From an uncultured Oscillospiraceae bacterium (lineage in GTDB: Bacteria; Bacillota; Clostridia; Oscillospirales; Oscillospiraceae): DNA of 51,390 nt. Location: contig CANRFC010000020.1 in NCBI GenBank assembly GCA_947629795.1, forward strand, positions 1 to 51,390. Direction: 5' to 3'. Each line of letters opens with the position of its first letter. Within the stretch, counting starts at the first letter, position 1. Shown piece after piece: positions 31,414 to 39,453 of the stretch. The translations under genes and the position numbers were made by a program. The notes under the pieces are model-generated. The model had not been told where the DNA came from and made no database searches. It worked only from the letters and a program-made list of their open reading frames with translations.

Positions 31414-32382
31414 TCAGGGCTTCTTCTCCCGGTGTCTGGCGGCCCAGCCGGCCTTGTCCACCTGTCGGGCCCGGGCGATGGCCAGGGCGTCGGGGGGCAC
31501 ATCGTCGGTGACGGTGCTCCCGGCGGCGGTATAGGCCCCCTCGCCCACGGTGACCGGAGCCACCAGGTTGGTGTTGCAGCCGATGAAGGCGTGGTCGCCG
31601 ATGACGGTGCGGAACTTCTTCAGCCCATCGTAGTTCACGGTGACGGTGCCGCAGCCGAAGTTGATGTGAGCCCCGGCGTCGGTGTCTCCCACATAGGTCA
31701 GGTGGCTGATCTTGGTGCCCTCGCCGATGGTGGAGTTCTTCAGCTCCACAAAGTCGCCCACCCGCACCTTCTTGCCCACGTGGGTGTTGGGCCGGATGTA
31801 GGCGAAGGGCCCTACGGTGGCGCCGTCGTCCACGGTGGACTCGTTGAGCTGGGAGGCATTGACCACCACGCCGTCGCCGATGACGCAGTCCCGGATCATG
31901 GTGTTGGGGCCGATCTCACAGCCCTTGCCGATAACGGTCTTTCCCCGGAGGATGGTGCCGGGGAGGATGACGGTCCCCTCGCCCACGGTGACGTCGGGAC
32001 CGATGTAGGCGTTCCTGGGGTCGATAAAGCGCACGCCCTGGGCCTGGAGTCGGCGGACCGAGACCTCCGCCCCCGCCCAGGCCGAGGGGTCCTGGGGCAC
32101 GTCGGGTCCGGGGAAAGTGAGCACCCGGCTGTGCCGGGCGGTGAAGGCGGCCACGGCGCTTTCCGGTGCGTCGGTGGAGATAAAATCGGTCCCCTCCGGG
32201 AAGCAGTCCCGGGCGGCATTCAGGTCGTCGGGGTGGCAGACCACCAGAAAATCGGCGGCGCCGGCGCGCTCCAGAAAGGCGGAAAGCCAGCGGGCGGCGG
32301 GGTCAAAGAGAATGGGTCCCAGCAGAGGGGAGGGAGAGTTATCCTCCCGGGTCAGGAACACGATGGCGCCAAGGCTTTCCAC
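31414..32382 (-). CDS. GlmU homologue with intact acetyltransferase but degenerate uridylyltransferase domain
   Basis: About 322 residues against about 456 for bifunctional GlmU. From residue about 115 on it follows GlmU closely: RLQAQGVRFIDPRNAYIGPD, PGTILRG, GPFAYIRPNTHVG, the acetyl-CoA and catalytic region FVELKNSTIGEGTKISHLTY (catalytic His retained), GCGTVTVNYDG, and GCNTNLVAPVTVGEGAY. The N-terminal about 110 residues lack the LAAGxGTRM nucleotide-binding loop and the rest of the sugar-phosphate uridylyltransferase fold is missing. It should still make GlcNAc-1-phosphate but cannot by itself make UDP-GlcNAc. The start is one of two GTG codons (32388 or 32382); 32382 is 9 nt from AGGAG. 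The intact frame and glmU-prs order argue against a decaying gene. Confidence 0.88.
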   Translation of the reverse strand: MESLGAIVFLTREDNSPSPLLGPILFDPAARWLSAFLERAGAADFLVVCHPDDLNAARDCFPEGTDFISTDAPESAVAAFTARHSRVLTFPGPDVPQDPSAWAGAEVSVRRLQAQGVRFIDPRNAYIGPDVTVGEGTVILPGTILRGKTVIGKGCEIGPNTMIRDCVIGDGVVVNASQLNESTVDDGATVGPFAYIRPNTHVGKKVRVGDFVELKNSTIGEGTKISHLTYVGDTDAGAHINFGCGTVTVNYDGLKKFRTVIGDHAFIGCNTNLVAPVTVGEGAYTAAGSTVTDDVPPDALAIARARQVDKAGWAARHREKKP

Positions 32383-32415
32383 GGGCACGCACTCCTTTCG
32401 CTTATTTCGTCCCCC

Positions 32416-32444
32416 ATTATATCAAAAGGCGCCGGGCGAATCAA
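32416..32444 (-). promoter_or_regulatory. Promoter of the glmU-like gene and prs
   Basis: Minus strand TTGATT (32444-32439), 17-bp spacer, TATAAT (32421-32416). Confidence 0.85.
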
Positions 32445-32582
32445 GGAATCGGAATGAAAAAGACGGGCGGGGCGGAAAAATCTTTTTGTGAGAAACTACC
32501 ATAAAAAGGGGAAAAAGGACCCCCATGGCAAGAGAAGGCAGTCTGACAGAAAATCGTAAGGATATCGTAAGGACTTTCCCCC

Positions 32583-32638
32583 TTGTTTTGTAACCACCTT
32601 TGCGGGTATACTGACTGTACCAAGGCAAACCATACAGT
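32583..32638 (+). promoter_or_regulatory. Promoter and candidate GntR operator
   Basis: TTGTTT (32583-32588), 18-bp spacer, TATACT (32607-32612). Directly downstream ACTGTA (32614-32619) and TACAGT (32633-32638) form an inverted repeat with a 13-bp centre, covering the transcription start. This fits an autorepressor site for the regulator encoded 20 bp later. Confidence 0.7.
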
Positions 32639-32657
32639 TTCGGAAGGGAGTGAGGCC

Positions 32658-33038
32658 ATGCTCAGCCTCAACTATCGGGACGCCCGACCCATCTACGAAC
32701 AGGTTCGGGACGGCCTTCGCCATCTGATGGTCACCGGGGCCATCGATCAGGGGGAGAAGCTCCCCTCGGTGCGCTCCCTGGCGGCCAGTCTGGCCATCAA
32801 CCCCAACACCATCCAGCGGGCCTACGCCGCCCTGGAGGAGGAGGGCTATCTGGTCACCGAGCCGGGCAAGGGGGCCTTCGCCGCCCGGGCCGGCGGGGAG
32901 AACCTCCGGCGCACCGAGCTGCTCCGGCAGTTCGACAGCGTCACCGCTGAGCTGGTCTTCCTGGGCATGACCCCCAGGGAGCTGGCGGAGCGGGTGCTGA
33001 CGGCGGAAGGGACCCAGAAGGGAGGAGAGACGGTATGA
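32658..33038 (+). CDS. GntR-family regulator (YtrA type)
   Basis: DNA-binding repressor of 126 residues: a winged helix at about 9-75 (RPIYEQVRDGLRHLMVTGAI, LPSVRSLAASLAINPNTIQR, EEEGYLVTEPGKGAFAA) and only a short C-terminal helical tail, which marks the YtrA subgroup that usually controls the ABC transporter encoded next to it. ATG at 32658 has GGAAGGGAG 7 nt upstream. The stop overlaps the ATPase start by 4 bp. Inducing signal unknown; cell-wall antibiotics are typical for the group. Confidence 0.93.
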   Translation: MLSLNYRDARPIYEQVRDGLRHLMVTGAIDQGEKLPSVRSLAASLAINPNTIQRAYAALEEEGYLVTEPGKGAFAARAGGENLRRTELLRQFDSVTAELVFLGMTPRELAERVLTAEGTQKGGETV

Positions 33039-33937
33039 TCACGGTAGAAAATGTGGTCAAGAGCTTCGACGGCTTCAAAGCCCTGGACAGCCTGACCATG
33101 ACGGTGCCCACCGGGGCCATCTACGGCCTGGTGGGGCCCAACGGCGCCGGCAAGTCCACCATCCTGCGGCACATCACCGGCGTCTACCAGCAGGACAGCG
33201 GCACCATCCTGGCCGACGGCCAGGTGGTCTATGAAAACCCGGCCATGAAGGAGAAGATCGCCTCCATCCCCGACGACCTCTACTACTTCATGTCGGCCTC
33301 CACCCGGGACATGGCCCACTTCTATGCCGGGTTCTACTCCCGGTTCGACTGGAAGCGCTACGAGACCCTGAAGGAGGTCTTCCGCACCGTGGACGAGAAG
33401 CGGCCCATCCGGCGGCTGTCCAAGGGCATGCAGAAGCAGACCGCCTTCTGGCTCTCCCTGTGCTGCCGGCCGGAAATTTTGATCCTGGACGAGCCGGTGG
33501 ACGGTCTGGACCCGGTGATGCGTCGGCAGGTGTGGAGCCTGCTCATGTCCGATGTGGCCCAGGACGGCACCACCGTGCTGGTCTCCTCCCACAACCTGCG
33601 GGAGCTGGAGGACGTGTGCGACCACGTGGGCATCCTCTCCAAGGGCAAGGTGCTCATCGAGCGGGGCCTTTCCGATCTCCAGGAGAACATCGTGAAGATG
33701 CAGGTGGTCTTCCGGGAGCGGGAGCTGCCCAAGCTCCCCGAGGACATGGAGGTCCTCAACGTCTCCCAGGTGGGGCGGATCACCACCCTCATCGTCCGGG
33801 GCACCGCCGAGGAGACCACCAACCGCCTGGCGGCCTACCAGCCCATCCTGCTGGAGGCTCTGCCCCTGACCCTGGAGGAGATCTTTATCTATGAATTGGG
33901 AGGTGAGGGCTATGAAGTCATCGACCCCGCGCTCTAA
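33035..33937 (+). CDS. ABC transporter ATP-binding protein of the GntR-linked exporter
   Basis: 300 residues, single ABC domain. Walker A GPNGAGKST (about 34-42), signature LSKGMQKQTAFWLSL (LSKGM variant, common in ABC-2 drug or lantibiotic exporters), Walker B ILILDEPVDGLDPVM, and switch histidine in LVSSHNLRELEDV. The last 26 bp overlap the permease start. Probably works with the downstream ABC-2 type membrane protein. Confidence 0.94.
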   Translation: MITVENVVKSFDGFKALDSLTMTVPTGAIYGLVGPNGAGKSTILRHITGVYQQDSGTILADGQVVYENPAMKEKIASIPDDLYYFMSASTRDMAHFYAGFYSRFDWKRYETLKEVFRTVDEKRPIRRLSKGMQKQTAFWLSLCCRPEILILDEPVDGLDPVMRRQVWSLLMSDVAQDGTTVLVSSHNLRELEDVCDHVGILSKGKVLIERGLSDLQENIVKMQVVFRERELPKLPEDMEVLNVSQVGRITTLIVRGTAEETTNRLAAYQPILLEALPLTLEEIFIYELGGEGYEVIDPAL

Positions 33938-35930
33938 GGAGTCCGCCCCCGCCGGGACCCGGGAGACCCTGTCCTCGGAGTACAGGGGGATGCTCAAGGG
34001 GTTCTTCAACCCCACTCTCATGAAGAAGAACCTCACCCGGTTCTGGCCCCTGTGGGGGGTGTACACCGCCATTTTGTTCTTCGCGCTGCCCATGGAGCTC
34101 ATCCAGTTCGGCACCAGCTACCGCAGCTTCAACTACACGGCGGGAGAACTTCAGACCGTAGCCGACAACTATCTCTACAATCTGAGCAACACCGCCGTGC
34201 CCCTGGGCCTGGTCTTCGGCCTGCTGGCGGCCATGGCCCTGTTTTCCTACCTGATGAACGCCCGCTCCTGCCAGCTCCTCCACTCCCTGCCCATCCGGCG
34301 GGAGGGGCTCTTCTTCACCAACTGGCTCTCCGGGCTGTGGTTCTTCGCCGTACCCAACGCCGTCATCGCCCTGCTCAGCAGCGTGCTGGGAGCGGTGTTC
34401 GGCATCCCTGTTTTCCCCGGCGTGTGGCTGTGGTGGCTCATTGCCACCTCCATCGGCATGTTCTTCTTCTGCTTCGCCGCCTGCTGTGCCATGTTCACCG
34501 GGCACATCCTGGCCCTGCCCGTCTTTTACGGCATCCTCAACGTCCTGGTCACCGCCGTCTGCTTCCTCCTGGACATGACCATGCGTCTGCTGCTGGTGGG
34601 CTTTTCCGGCACCGAGCTCTCCAGCACCGACTTTGCCCGGTGGTGCACCCCCGTCTACCAGCTTTTCCACCTGCTCAGCCAGAACTATGACAACGAGCTG
34701 CCCTACGGCCTCTACAACAACCTCTCCGACCCGGTGGGCGCCATCTGCTACTGCATCGTCCTGGGGGCGGTGTTCACCTTCATCGCCGTGGCGGTCTACC
34801 GCTTCCGGCAGCTGGAGCGCTCCGGCGACCTGGTCACCGTGGGCTGGGTCCGCCCGGTGTTCCAGTACGGCTTTGCCGTCTGCGCCGGCCTGAGCCTGGG
34901 CTGGATCATCCACAACAACTTCTTCGAGGGCCCCTGGTCCTTCATCATCCTGGTGGTCCTGTGCGCCGTGGTGGGAGCCTTCGCCGCCCGGATGATGCTG
35001 AAAAAGACCTTCCGGGTCTTCCGGGAGGGCTGGAAGGGCGTGGCGGTCTTCGCCGTGGTCCTGGCCTTCCTCCTGGGGGGCGCCCGGGCCGACCTGTTCG
35101 GCTACCAGCGCTGGGTCCCCGACCCCCAGCGGGTGGCCTATGTGGAGCTCAGCGGCATCCACTCCTCTCCCCAGGACACCGGCGGCTACCTCACCGCCAC
35201 CCTCACCGACCCGGGGGACATCGCCGCCGTCACCGACCTCCACGCCGCCCTGGTCTCCGACCTGAAGGCCCTGGAGGAGGGCTCCGCCGGCCGCCGCAGG
35301 ATGGACCAGGACGGGAACTACCAGCTGGGAGATGAGAAATACCTCCGCCTGGACTACCACATGGCCGACGGCACCATTGCCTCCCGCAATTACAGCAACA
35401 TCTGGGTCACCGCCGACGACCTCAGCGACCCCGCCACCGTCACCGCCAAGCTCCAGGCCCTCCTTGACCGGCCCACTGTCATTGCCGCCAACTACCTGAG
35501 CTTCCTGGGGGAGCAGTCCATCGACGAGCTCACCGCCGTGGGCGGCTCGCTGGACAACGTCAAGCCCCGGCCGGCGGAAGCCGCCGCGGACAGCACCCAG
35601 GAGGATACCAAAACGATCCCTGCCACCTCCACCCGGAACGCCTGGATCACCCTGGACGCCAAGGAGGCCGAGGTCCTCTGGGCGGCGGTGAAGGCCGACC
35701 TGGCCGCCGGGAACATCGGCCGGCGGTATGTCCTGGACAATGCGGAGCGCTACCGGAACTGCTACCAGACCGACCTGACCCTGTCCTTCATCCTTCCCAC
35801 CACCGGCGACAGCGGGAAGAACTTCAACACCTTCGACGCCACCTTCACCCTCCAGACCAGCGCCGCCGAGACCCTGAAGGCCCTGGAGGACCTGGGCTAC
35901 GGCGACGACCTGATCCCCTGGAACAAGTAA
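33912..35930 (+). CDS. ABC-2 type membrane protein of the GntR-linked exporter
   Basis: 672 residues. After a hydrophilic N-terminus it has a cluster of hydrophobic segments from about residue 45 to 400, for example LWGVYTAILFFALPMELIQF, GLVFGLLAAMALFSYLMNAR, AVPNAVIALLSSVLGAVFGI, FIILVVLCAVVGAFAA and AVFAVVLAFLLGGARA. The final about 270 residues are soluble and probably outside the membrane, with no family I know. The MNARSCQLLHSLPIRREGLF segment resembles YtrC/DUF6449-type exporter permeases that are linked to GntR regulators. ATG at 33912 has GGGAGGTGA upstream, inside the ATPase gene; translational coupling is likely. Transport substrate unknown. Confidence 0.88.
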   Translation: MKSSTPRSKESAPAGTRETLSSEYRGMLKGFFNPTLMKKNLTRFWPLWGVYTAILFFALPMELIQFGTSYRSFNYTAGELQTVADNYLYNLSNTAVPLGLVFGLLAAMALFSYLMNARSCQLLHSLPIRREGLFFTNWLSGLWFFAVPNAVIALLSSVLGAVFGIPVFPGVWLWWLIATSIGMFFFCFAACCAMFTGHILALPVFYGILNVLVTAVCFLLDMTMRLLLVGFSGTELSSTDFARWCTPVYQLFHLLSQNYDNELPYGLYNNLSDPVGAICYCIVLGAVFTFIAVAVYRFRQLERSGDLVTVGWVRPVFQYGFAVCAGLSLGWIIHNNFFEGPWSFIILVVLCAVVGAFAARMMLKKTFRVFREGWKGVAVFAVVLAFLLGGARADLFGYQRWVPDPQRVAYVELSGIHSSPQDTGGYLTATLTDPGDIAAVTDLHAALVSDLKALEEGSAGRRRMDQDGNYQLGDEKYLRLDYHMADGTIASRNYSNIWVTADDLSDPATVTAKLQALLDRPTVIAANYLSFLGEQSIDELTAVGGSLDNVKPRPAEAAADSTQEDTKTIPATSTRNAWITLDAKEAEVLWAAVKADLAAGNIGRRYVLDNAERYRNCYQTDLTLSFILPTTGDSGKNFNTFDATFTLQTSAAETLKALEDLGYGDDLIPWNK

Positions 35931-35942
35931 AAGCCCCCAAGA

Positions 35943-35985
35943 CAGCAAAAGACCCGGTATCCTCACGGATACCGGGTTTTTGCTG
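35943..35985. terminator. Bidirectional terminator between exporter and thiolase genes
   Basis: Core ACCCGGTATCC (35952-35962) with GGATACCGGGT (35967-35977), extended outward by CAGCAAAA and TTTTTGCTG. T run on both strands. The core matches the stem at 14164-14200. Confidence 0.95.
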
Positions 35986-36002
35986 TTTCGAGCGGGTTTA
36001 AC

Positions 36003-37262
36003 TCAGCACTTCTCGAAAATGGTGGCCACGCCCTGGCCGCCGCCGATGCACAGGGTGGCCAGGCCCTTCTTGGCCTCGGGCCGCTTCTGCATCTCGTGGA
36101 GCAGGGTGACGATGATCCGGGCGCCGGAAGCCCCCACGGGGTGGCCGATGGAGATGGCGCCGCCGTTGACGTTGACCTTGCTCATGTCGAAGCCCAGCTC
36201 CCGGGCCACGGCCACCGACTGGGCGGCAAAGGCCTCGTTGGCCTCCACCAGGTCGATGTCCTCAATCTTCAGGCCGGCGCGCTCCATGGCCTGACGGGAG
36301 GCGGGCACGGGGCCCACGCCCATGATCTTGGGGTCCACGCCGCCCTGGCCGTAGGAGACCAGCTTGGCCATGGGCTTCAGGCCGTACTTCTTCACCGCCT
36401 CGCCGGAGGCCAGCAGGATGGCGGCGGCGCCGTCGTTGATGCCGGAGGCGTTGGCGGCGGTGACCCGCTGCTCGTGCTTGTGGGCGTCGGCAGCGTGGAT
36501 CTGGGTGGGCTCAAAGGTGTCCACCACCTCGTCCTCCACCCCGTCGGGGCCCACGGGGAAGGCGCCCTTGAGCTTGGAGATGGACTCCACAGTCACGCCG
36601 GCACGGGGGAACTCATCCACCTTGAACTCGATGACTTCCTTCTTTTTCTTCACCATCACGGGGACGATCTCGTCGTCGAACCTGCCGGCCTTCTGGGCGG
36701 CCTCGGTCTTCTGCTGGGAGGCGGCGGCGAACTCGTCCAGCTCCTGGCGGGTGATGCCCCACTTGTCGCAGATGTTCTCGGCGGTGGTGCCCATGTGATA
36801 GTTGTTGAAGGCGTCCCACAATCCGTCCTTGATCATGGTGTCGATGACCTTCTTGTCGCCCATCCGGGCGCCCCAGCGCTCGGCGGGGAGGGCGTAGGGA
36901 GCGGCGGACATGTTCTCGGTGCCGCCGGCCACGATGATGTCGGCGTCGCCGCACAGGATGGCCCGGGCGCCCTCGATGACGCTCTTCATGCCGGAGCCGC
37001 ACACCATACCCACGGTGTAGGCGGGCACGGAGTAGGGGATGCCGGCCTTCAGCTCCACCTGGCGGGCCACATTCTGGCCCTGGGCGGCGGTGAGGATGCA
37101 GCCGAACATGAGCTCGTCCACCTGCTCGGGCTTCACGCCGGCGCGAGAGAGGACCTCCTTGACCACGATGGCGCCCAGGTCGGCGGCGGGGGTGTCCTTC
37201 AGGGACCCGCCGAAGGAGCCCACGGCGGTGCGGCAGCAGTTGACCACATAGACTTCTTTCAT
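36003..37262 (-). CDS. Acetyl-CoA C-acetyltransferase (thiolase) with an extra internal segment
   Basis: Condenses two acetyl-CoA to acetoacetyl-CoA (butyrate or ketone route) or the reverse. Cys88 in TVGMVCGSGMKS is the nucleophile; NEAFAAQSVAVARE, GGAISIGHPVGASGAR (His) and LCIGGGQG (second Cys) complete the site. At 419 residues it is about 25 longer than the usual 390-394; the extra piece lies between LKGAFPVGPDG and ASGINDGAA and reads in part EDEVVDTFEPTQIHAADAHK. I start at the ATG at 37262, which has GGAGGG 8 nt upstream. Single-gene unit with its own promoter. Confidence 0.95.
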   Translation of the reverse strand: MKEVYVVNCCRTAVGSFGGSLKDTPAADLGAIVVKEVLSRAGVKPEQVDELMFGCILTAAQGQNVARQVELKAGIPYSVPAYTVGMVCGSGMKSVIEGARAILCGDADIIVAGGTENMSAAPYALPAERWGARMGDKKVIDTMIKDGLWDAFNNYHMGTTAENICDKWGITRQELDEFAAASQQKTEAAQKAGRFDDEIVPVMVKKKKEVIEFKVDEFPRAGVTVESISKLKGAFPVGPDGVEDEVVDTFEPTQIHAADAHKHEQRVTAANASGINDGAAAILLASGEAVKKYGLKPMAKLVSYGQGGVDPKIMGVGPVPASRQAMERAGLKIEDIDLVEANEAFAAQSVAVARELGFDMSKVNVNGGAISIGHPVGASGARIIVTLLHEMQKRPEAKKGLATLCIGGGQGVATIFEKC

Positions 37263-37331
37263 AATGTAACCCTCCGTTATGATAGTATGGATTTGGCCCC
37301 CACGGGCCGGGTAATTGCTCTGACTAAGGTT

Positions 37332-37360
37332 ATTATAAGCGACCACGGCGGAAAATGCAA
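37332..37360 (-). promoter_or_regulatory. Promoter of the thiolase gene
   Basis: Minus strand TTGCAT (37360-37355), 17-bp spacer, TATAAT (37337-37332). Confidence 0.88.
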
Positions 37361-37438
37361 TACAAAGTTTGTGAAAAGTTTAACATTTTTTTGGACAGGA
37401 TGCCGAGACCTGAAATTTGTGAACTTTTTTCCTTTTCC

Positions 37439-37467
37439 TTGTCTCGACAGGGAAAACGTGTTAGAAT
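37439..37467 (+). promoter_or_regulatory. Promoter of the PrsA-like foldase gene
   Basis: TTGTCT (37439-37444), 17-bp spacer, TAGAAT (37462-37467), 37 bp before the start codon. Confidence 0.75.
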
Positions 37468-37504
37468 ACCTCCTAAGCGTGACCTACGCAAGGAGGAAGA
37501 CCTT

Positions 37505-38719
37505 ATGAATTGGAAACCCATCGTCTCGGGAGCTCTGGCCCTGGCCCTCATGGCCGGCTGCGCCGCCCCTGCCGACCCCGACGACCTGGCCTATCAGGCC
37601 GCCGACATCAAGCGGGACGCCCAGCTCCTCACCGTGGACGGCCAGGCCGTCACCGCCGAGACCTATCTCTTCTGGCTCCTCAGCGCCATCTCCCAGCAGC
37701 AGTACTACGGCAACCTCTCCGGCGACGAGTGGGAGGAGACCATCACCATCGGGGAGGAGGCCAAGCCCACCGTGGACGTGCTCAAGGAGGACGCCCTGGA
37801 GACCGCCAAGCTGTACAGCGTCATTGAGAGTAGAGCCACCGCCGCCGGCGTCACCCTCACCGAGGAGCAGGAGCAGGAGGTCAACGACCAGCTTGCCCAG
37901 GTGGCCGAGCAGCTGGGGGGCGAGGACCAGCTCCAGCAGTGGCTGGACAGCCGGTGCATCACCAAGGAGGGCTTCCTGGCCCTCAACCGGGTCTACTACC
38001 TCAACGAGAACCTCCGGGACCAGATGACCGAGGCCGGGGAGCTCACCGTCACCGACGCCGAGGTGGAGCAGTTCGTGGAGGAGCAGGACATCTACGCCGC
38101 CAAGCACATCCTCATCTCCACCCGGAAGATCGCCGAAGACGGCCAGAGTTACGAGACCATGACCGACGAGGAGATCGCCCAGGCCAAGGCTCTGGCCGAG
38201 GACCTGCGGCAGCAGCTCCGTGACGCCGGGGACAGCGAGGAGAAATTCGATGAGCTCATGAAGGAGTACAGTGAGGACGGCCGGGACGAAAACGGCGACC
38301 TCTATATGCCCGACGGCTACACCTATATCTACCCCGGCTATATGGTCACCGAGTTCGAGATGGGGGCCCTGGCCCTGGAGGTAGGCCAGATCAGCGACCC
38401 GGTGGAGTCCCAGTTCGGCTACCATATCATCCTCCGCATCCCCGTGGACATGGACACCGCCCGGGAGGACTGCAACGAGGACTACAAGTTCTCCCAGCTC
38501 ACCCAGCAGTGGCTGGACGAGGCCAAGGTGGAGACCTCCAAGGCCTATGACGAGCTGGACCCCAAGACCTTCTATGACCGCCTCAACGAGATCGTCCAGG
38601 CCCGTCAGGCCGCCGCCGAGAGCGCCCAGCCCTCGGAGAGCGCCGCTCCCGAGGCCAGCGGCGAGCCTGAGACCAGCGCCGCCCCGGAGACCAGCCCGGA
38701 GCCCACTCCCGTGGGCTGA
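37505..38719 (+). CDS. PrsA-like peptidylprolyl isomerase lipoprotein
   Basis: Extracytoplasmic chaperone that helps secreted proteins fold. 404 residues: lipobox LALMAGC (Cys19), an N-terminal SurA/PrsA-type helical region to about 195, and a parvulin domain at about 197-322 starting YAAKHILISTRKIAEDG and ending SQFGYHIILRI. The last 30 residues are a low-complexity Ala/Ser/Glu/Pro tail. ATG at 37505 has AAGGAGGAAG 5-7 nt upstream. Codon use matches its neighbours. Isomerase activity is expected but not certain for PrsA-type domains. Confidence 0.93.
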   Translation: MNWKPIVSGALALALMAGCAAPADPDDLAYQAADIKRDAQLLTVDGQAVTAETYLFWLLSAISQQQYYGNLSGDEWEETITIGEEAKPTVDVLKEDALETAKLYSVIESRATAAGVTLTEEQEQEVNDQLAQVAEQLGGEDQLQQWLDSRCITKEGFLALNRVYYLNENLRDQMTEAGELTVTDAEVEQFVEEQDIYAAKHILISTRKIAEDGQSYETMTDEEIAQAKALAEDLRQQLRDAGDSEEKFDELMKEYSEDGRDENGDLYMPDGYTYIYPGYMVTEFEMGALALEVGQISDPVESQFGYHIILRIPVDMDTAREDCNEDYKFSQLTQQWLDEAKVETSKAYDELDPKTFYDRLNEIVQARQAAAESAQPSESAAPEASGEPETSAAPETSPEPTPVG

Positions 38720-38783
38720 GGCCGGCCATCCATCTCACTTGCCCACAAGAGCGGCGAACACCCGCCGCGGCTCCCGCCCGGCG

Positions 38784-38848
38784 CACCCCCGTCCGGCGGC
38801 ACCCCCACCCGGTGCCGCTTCCGTCCGGTGGTACCCCCGTCCGGTGCC
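38784..38848. repeat. Short GC-rich direct repeats downstream of the foldase gene
   Basis: Motif CACCCCCGTCCGG at 38784-38796, CACCCCCACCCGG at 38800-38812, a half copy CCGTCCGG at 38821-38828 and TACCCCCGTCCGG at 38832-38844, each followed by CGGC, TGCCG, TGG or TGCCG. No reading frame of interest. The 364 bp between the foldase and XRE genes hold these repeats, the terminator at 38887 and then an AT-rich stretch. Confidence 0.7.
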
Positions 38849-38886
38849 GATCCTGTTTGATGCCGCCCATTCCCCCCACCCCGCGA

Positions 38887-38917
38887 AGCGGAGCGCCCCG
38901 GGCGCTCCGCTTTTTTT
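38887..38917 (+). terminator. Terminator downstream of the foldase gene
   Basis: AGCGGAGCGCC (38887-38897), CCG loop, GGCGCTCCGCT (38901-38911), T7. Confidence 0.96.
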
Positions 38918-38925
38918 GACAAAAC

Positions 38926-38934
38926 TGATATAAT
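38926..38934 (+). promoter_or_regulatory. Candidate extended -10 promoter of the XRE-response regulator pair
   Basis: TGATATAAT is a perfect -10 (TATAAT, 38929-38934) with the TGN extension, 150 bp before the XRE start. No -35 fits at 17 bp because the terminator stem is there; a TTGACA at 38916-38921 is spaced 7 bp and is too close. Further down an inverted repeat AATTGA (39004-39009) with TCAATT (39015-39020) could be an operator. Confidence 0.5.
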
Positions 38935-39083
38935 AGTTCATAAAATAGAAATGATAGATTGCATCGGGCAAAGAGATGATATGATAATTTGCTATTCTGA
39001 AATAATTGATTCTTTCAATTGGCGGGAAATGTGGCAAGCTATACCTATCGTTACAAATTTCAAAACGAAAGGGGTAGTTGGCC

Positions 39084-39452
39084 ATGGAGGACGCGGGCCG
39101 CAGAGTGGAGGGCGACATCGACGTCAAAGCGGTGGGCCGGCGGGTCCGGGCGGTGCGGCTGGAGCGGGGACTCACCTCCGAGCGGCTGGCCGAGGCGGCC
39201 GACACCTCTTCCCAGTTTCTCTCCAAGATCGAAAAGGGGGAGCAGCAGATGACCATCGGTAAGTTTGCCAAGCTGGCCAACGCCCTGGGGGTCAGCGCCG
39301 ACTACCTGCTCTTCGGCCGGGACGAGCGCCTGGGCCGCGCCGCTCTGGCTGCGGAATATCTGGGGGCCATGAATCCCATCGAGCGGGACCTGCTCTCCCG
39401 CGCCGTCATCGCCCTCCAGGGGACCCTCCAGGCCATGCGTCCCGAGGAATGA
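39084..39452 (+). CDS. XRE-family transcriptional regulator
   Basis: 122 residues, with a Cro/C1-type helix-turn-helix at about 14-68 (VGRRVRAVRLERGLTSERLA, SSQFLSKIEKGEQQMTIGKF, ANALGVSADYLLFG) and a helical tail. The layout is that of SinR/SlrR-like or phage-type regulators. ATG at 39084 is 9 nt from AAAGGGG; a TTG at 39078 is only 3 nt from it. The next gene begins one base after its stop, so the pair is one unit. Target unknown; the inverted repeat at 39004-39020 upstream is a candidate. Confidence 0.9.
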   Translation: MEDAGRRVEGDIDVKAVGRRVRAVRLERGLTSERLAEAADTSSQFLSKIEKGEQQMTIGKFAKLANALGVSADYLLFGRDERLGRAALAAEYLGAMNPIERDLLSRAVIALQGTLQAMRPEE

Positions 39453-39453
39453 C

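Noticed and set aside
38720-38886. CRISPR array from the short GC-rich repeats
   Set aside because: Units are 13 bp with 3-20 bp between them and too few; no cas genes are present.
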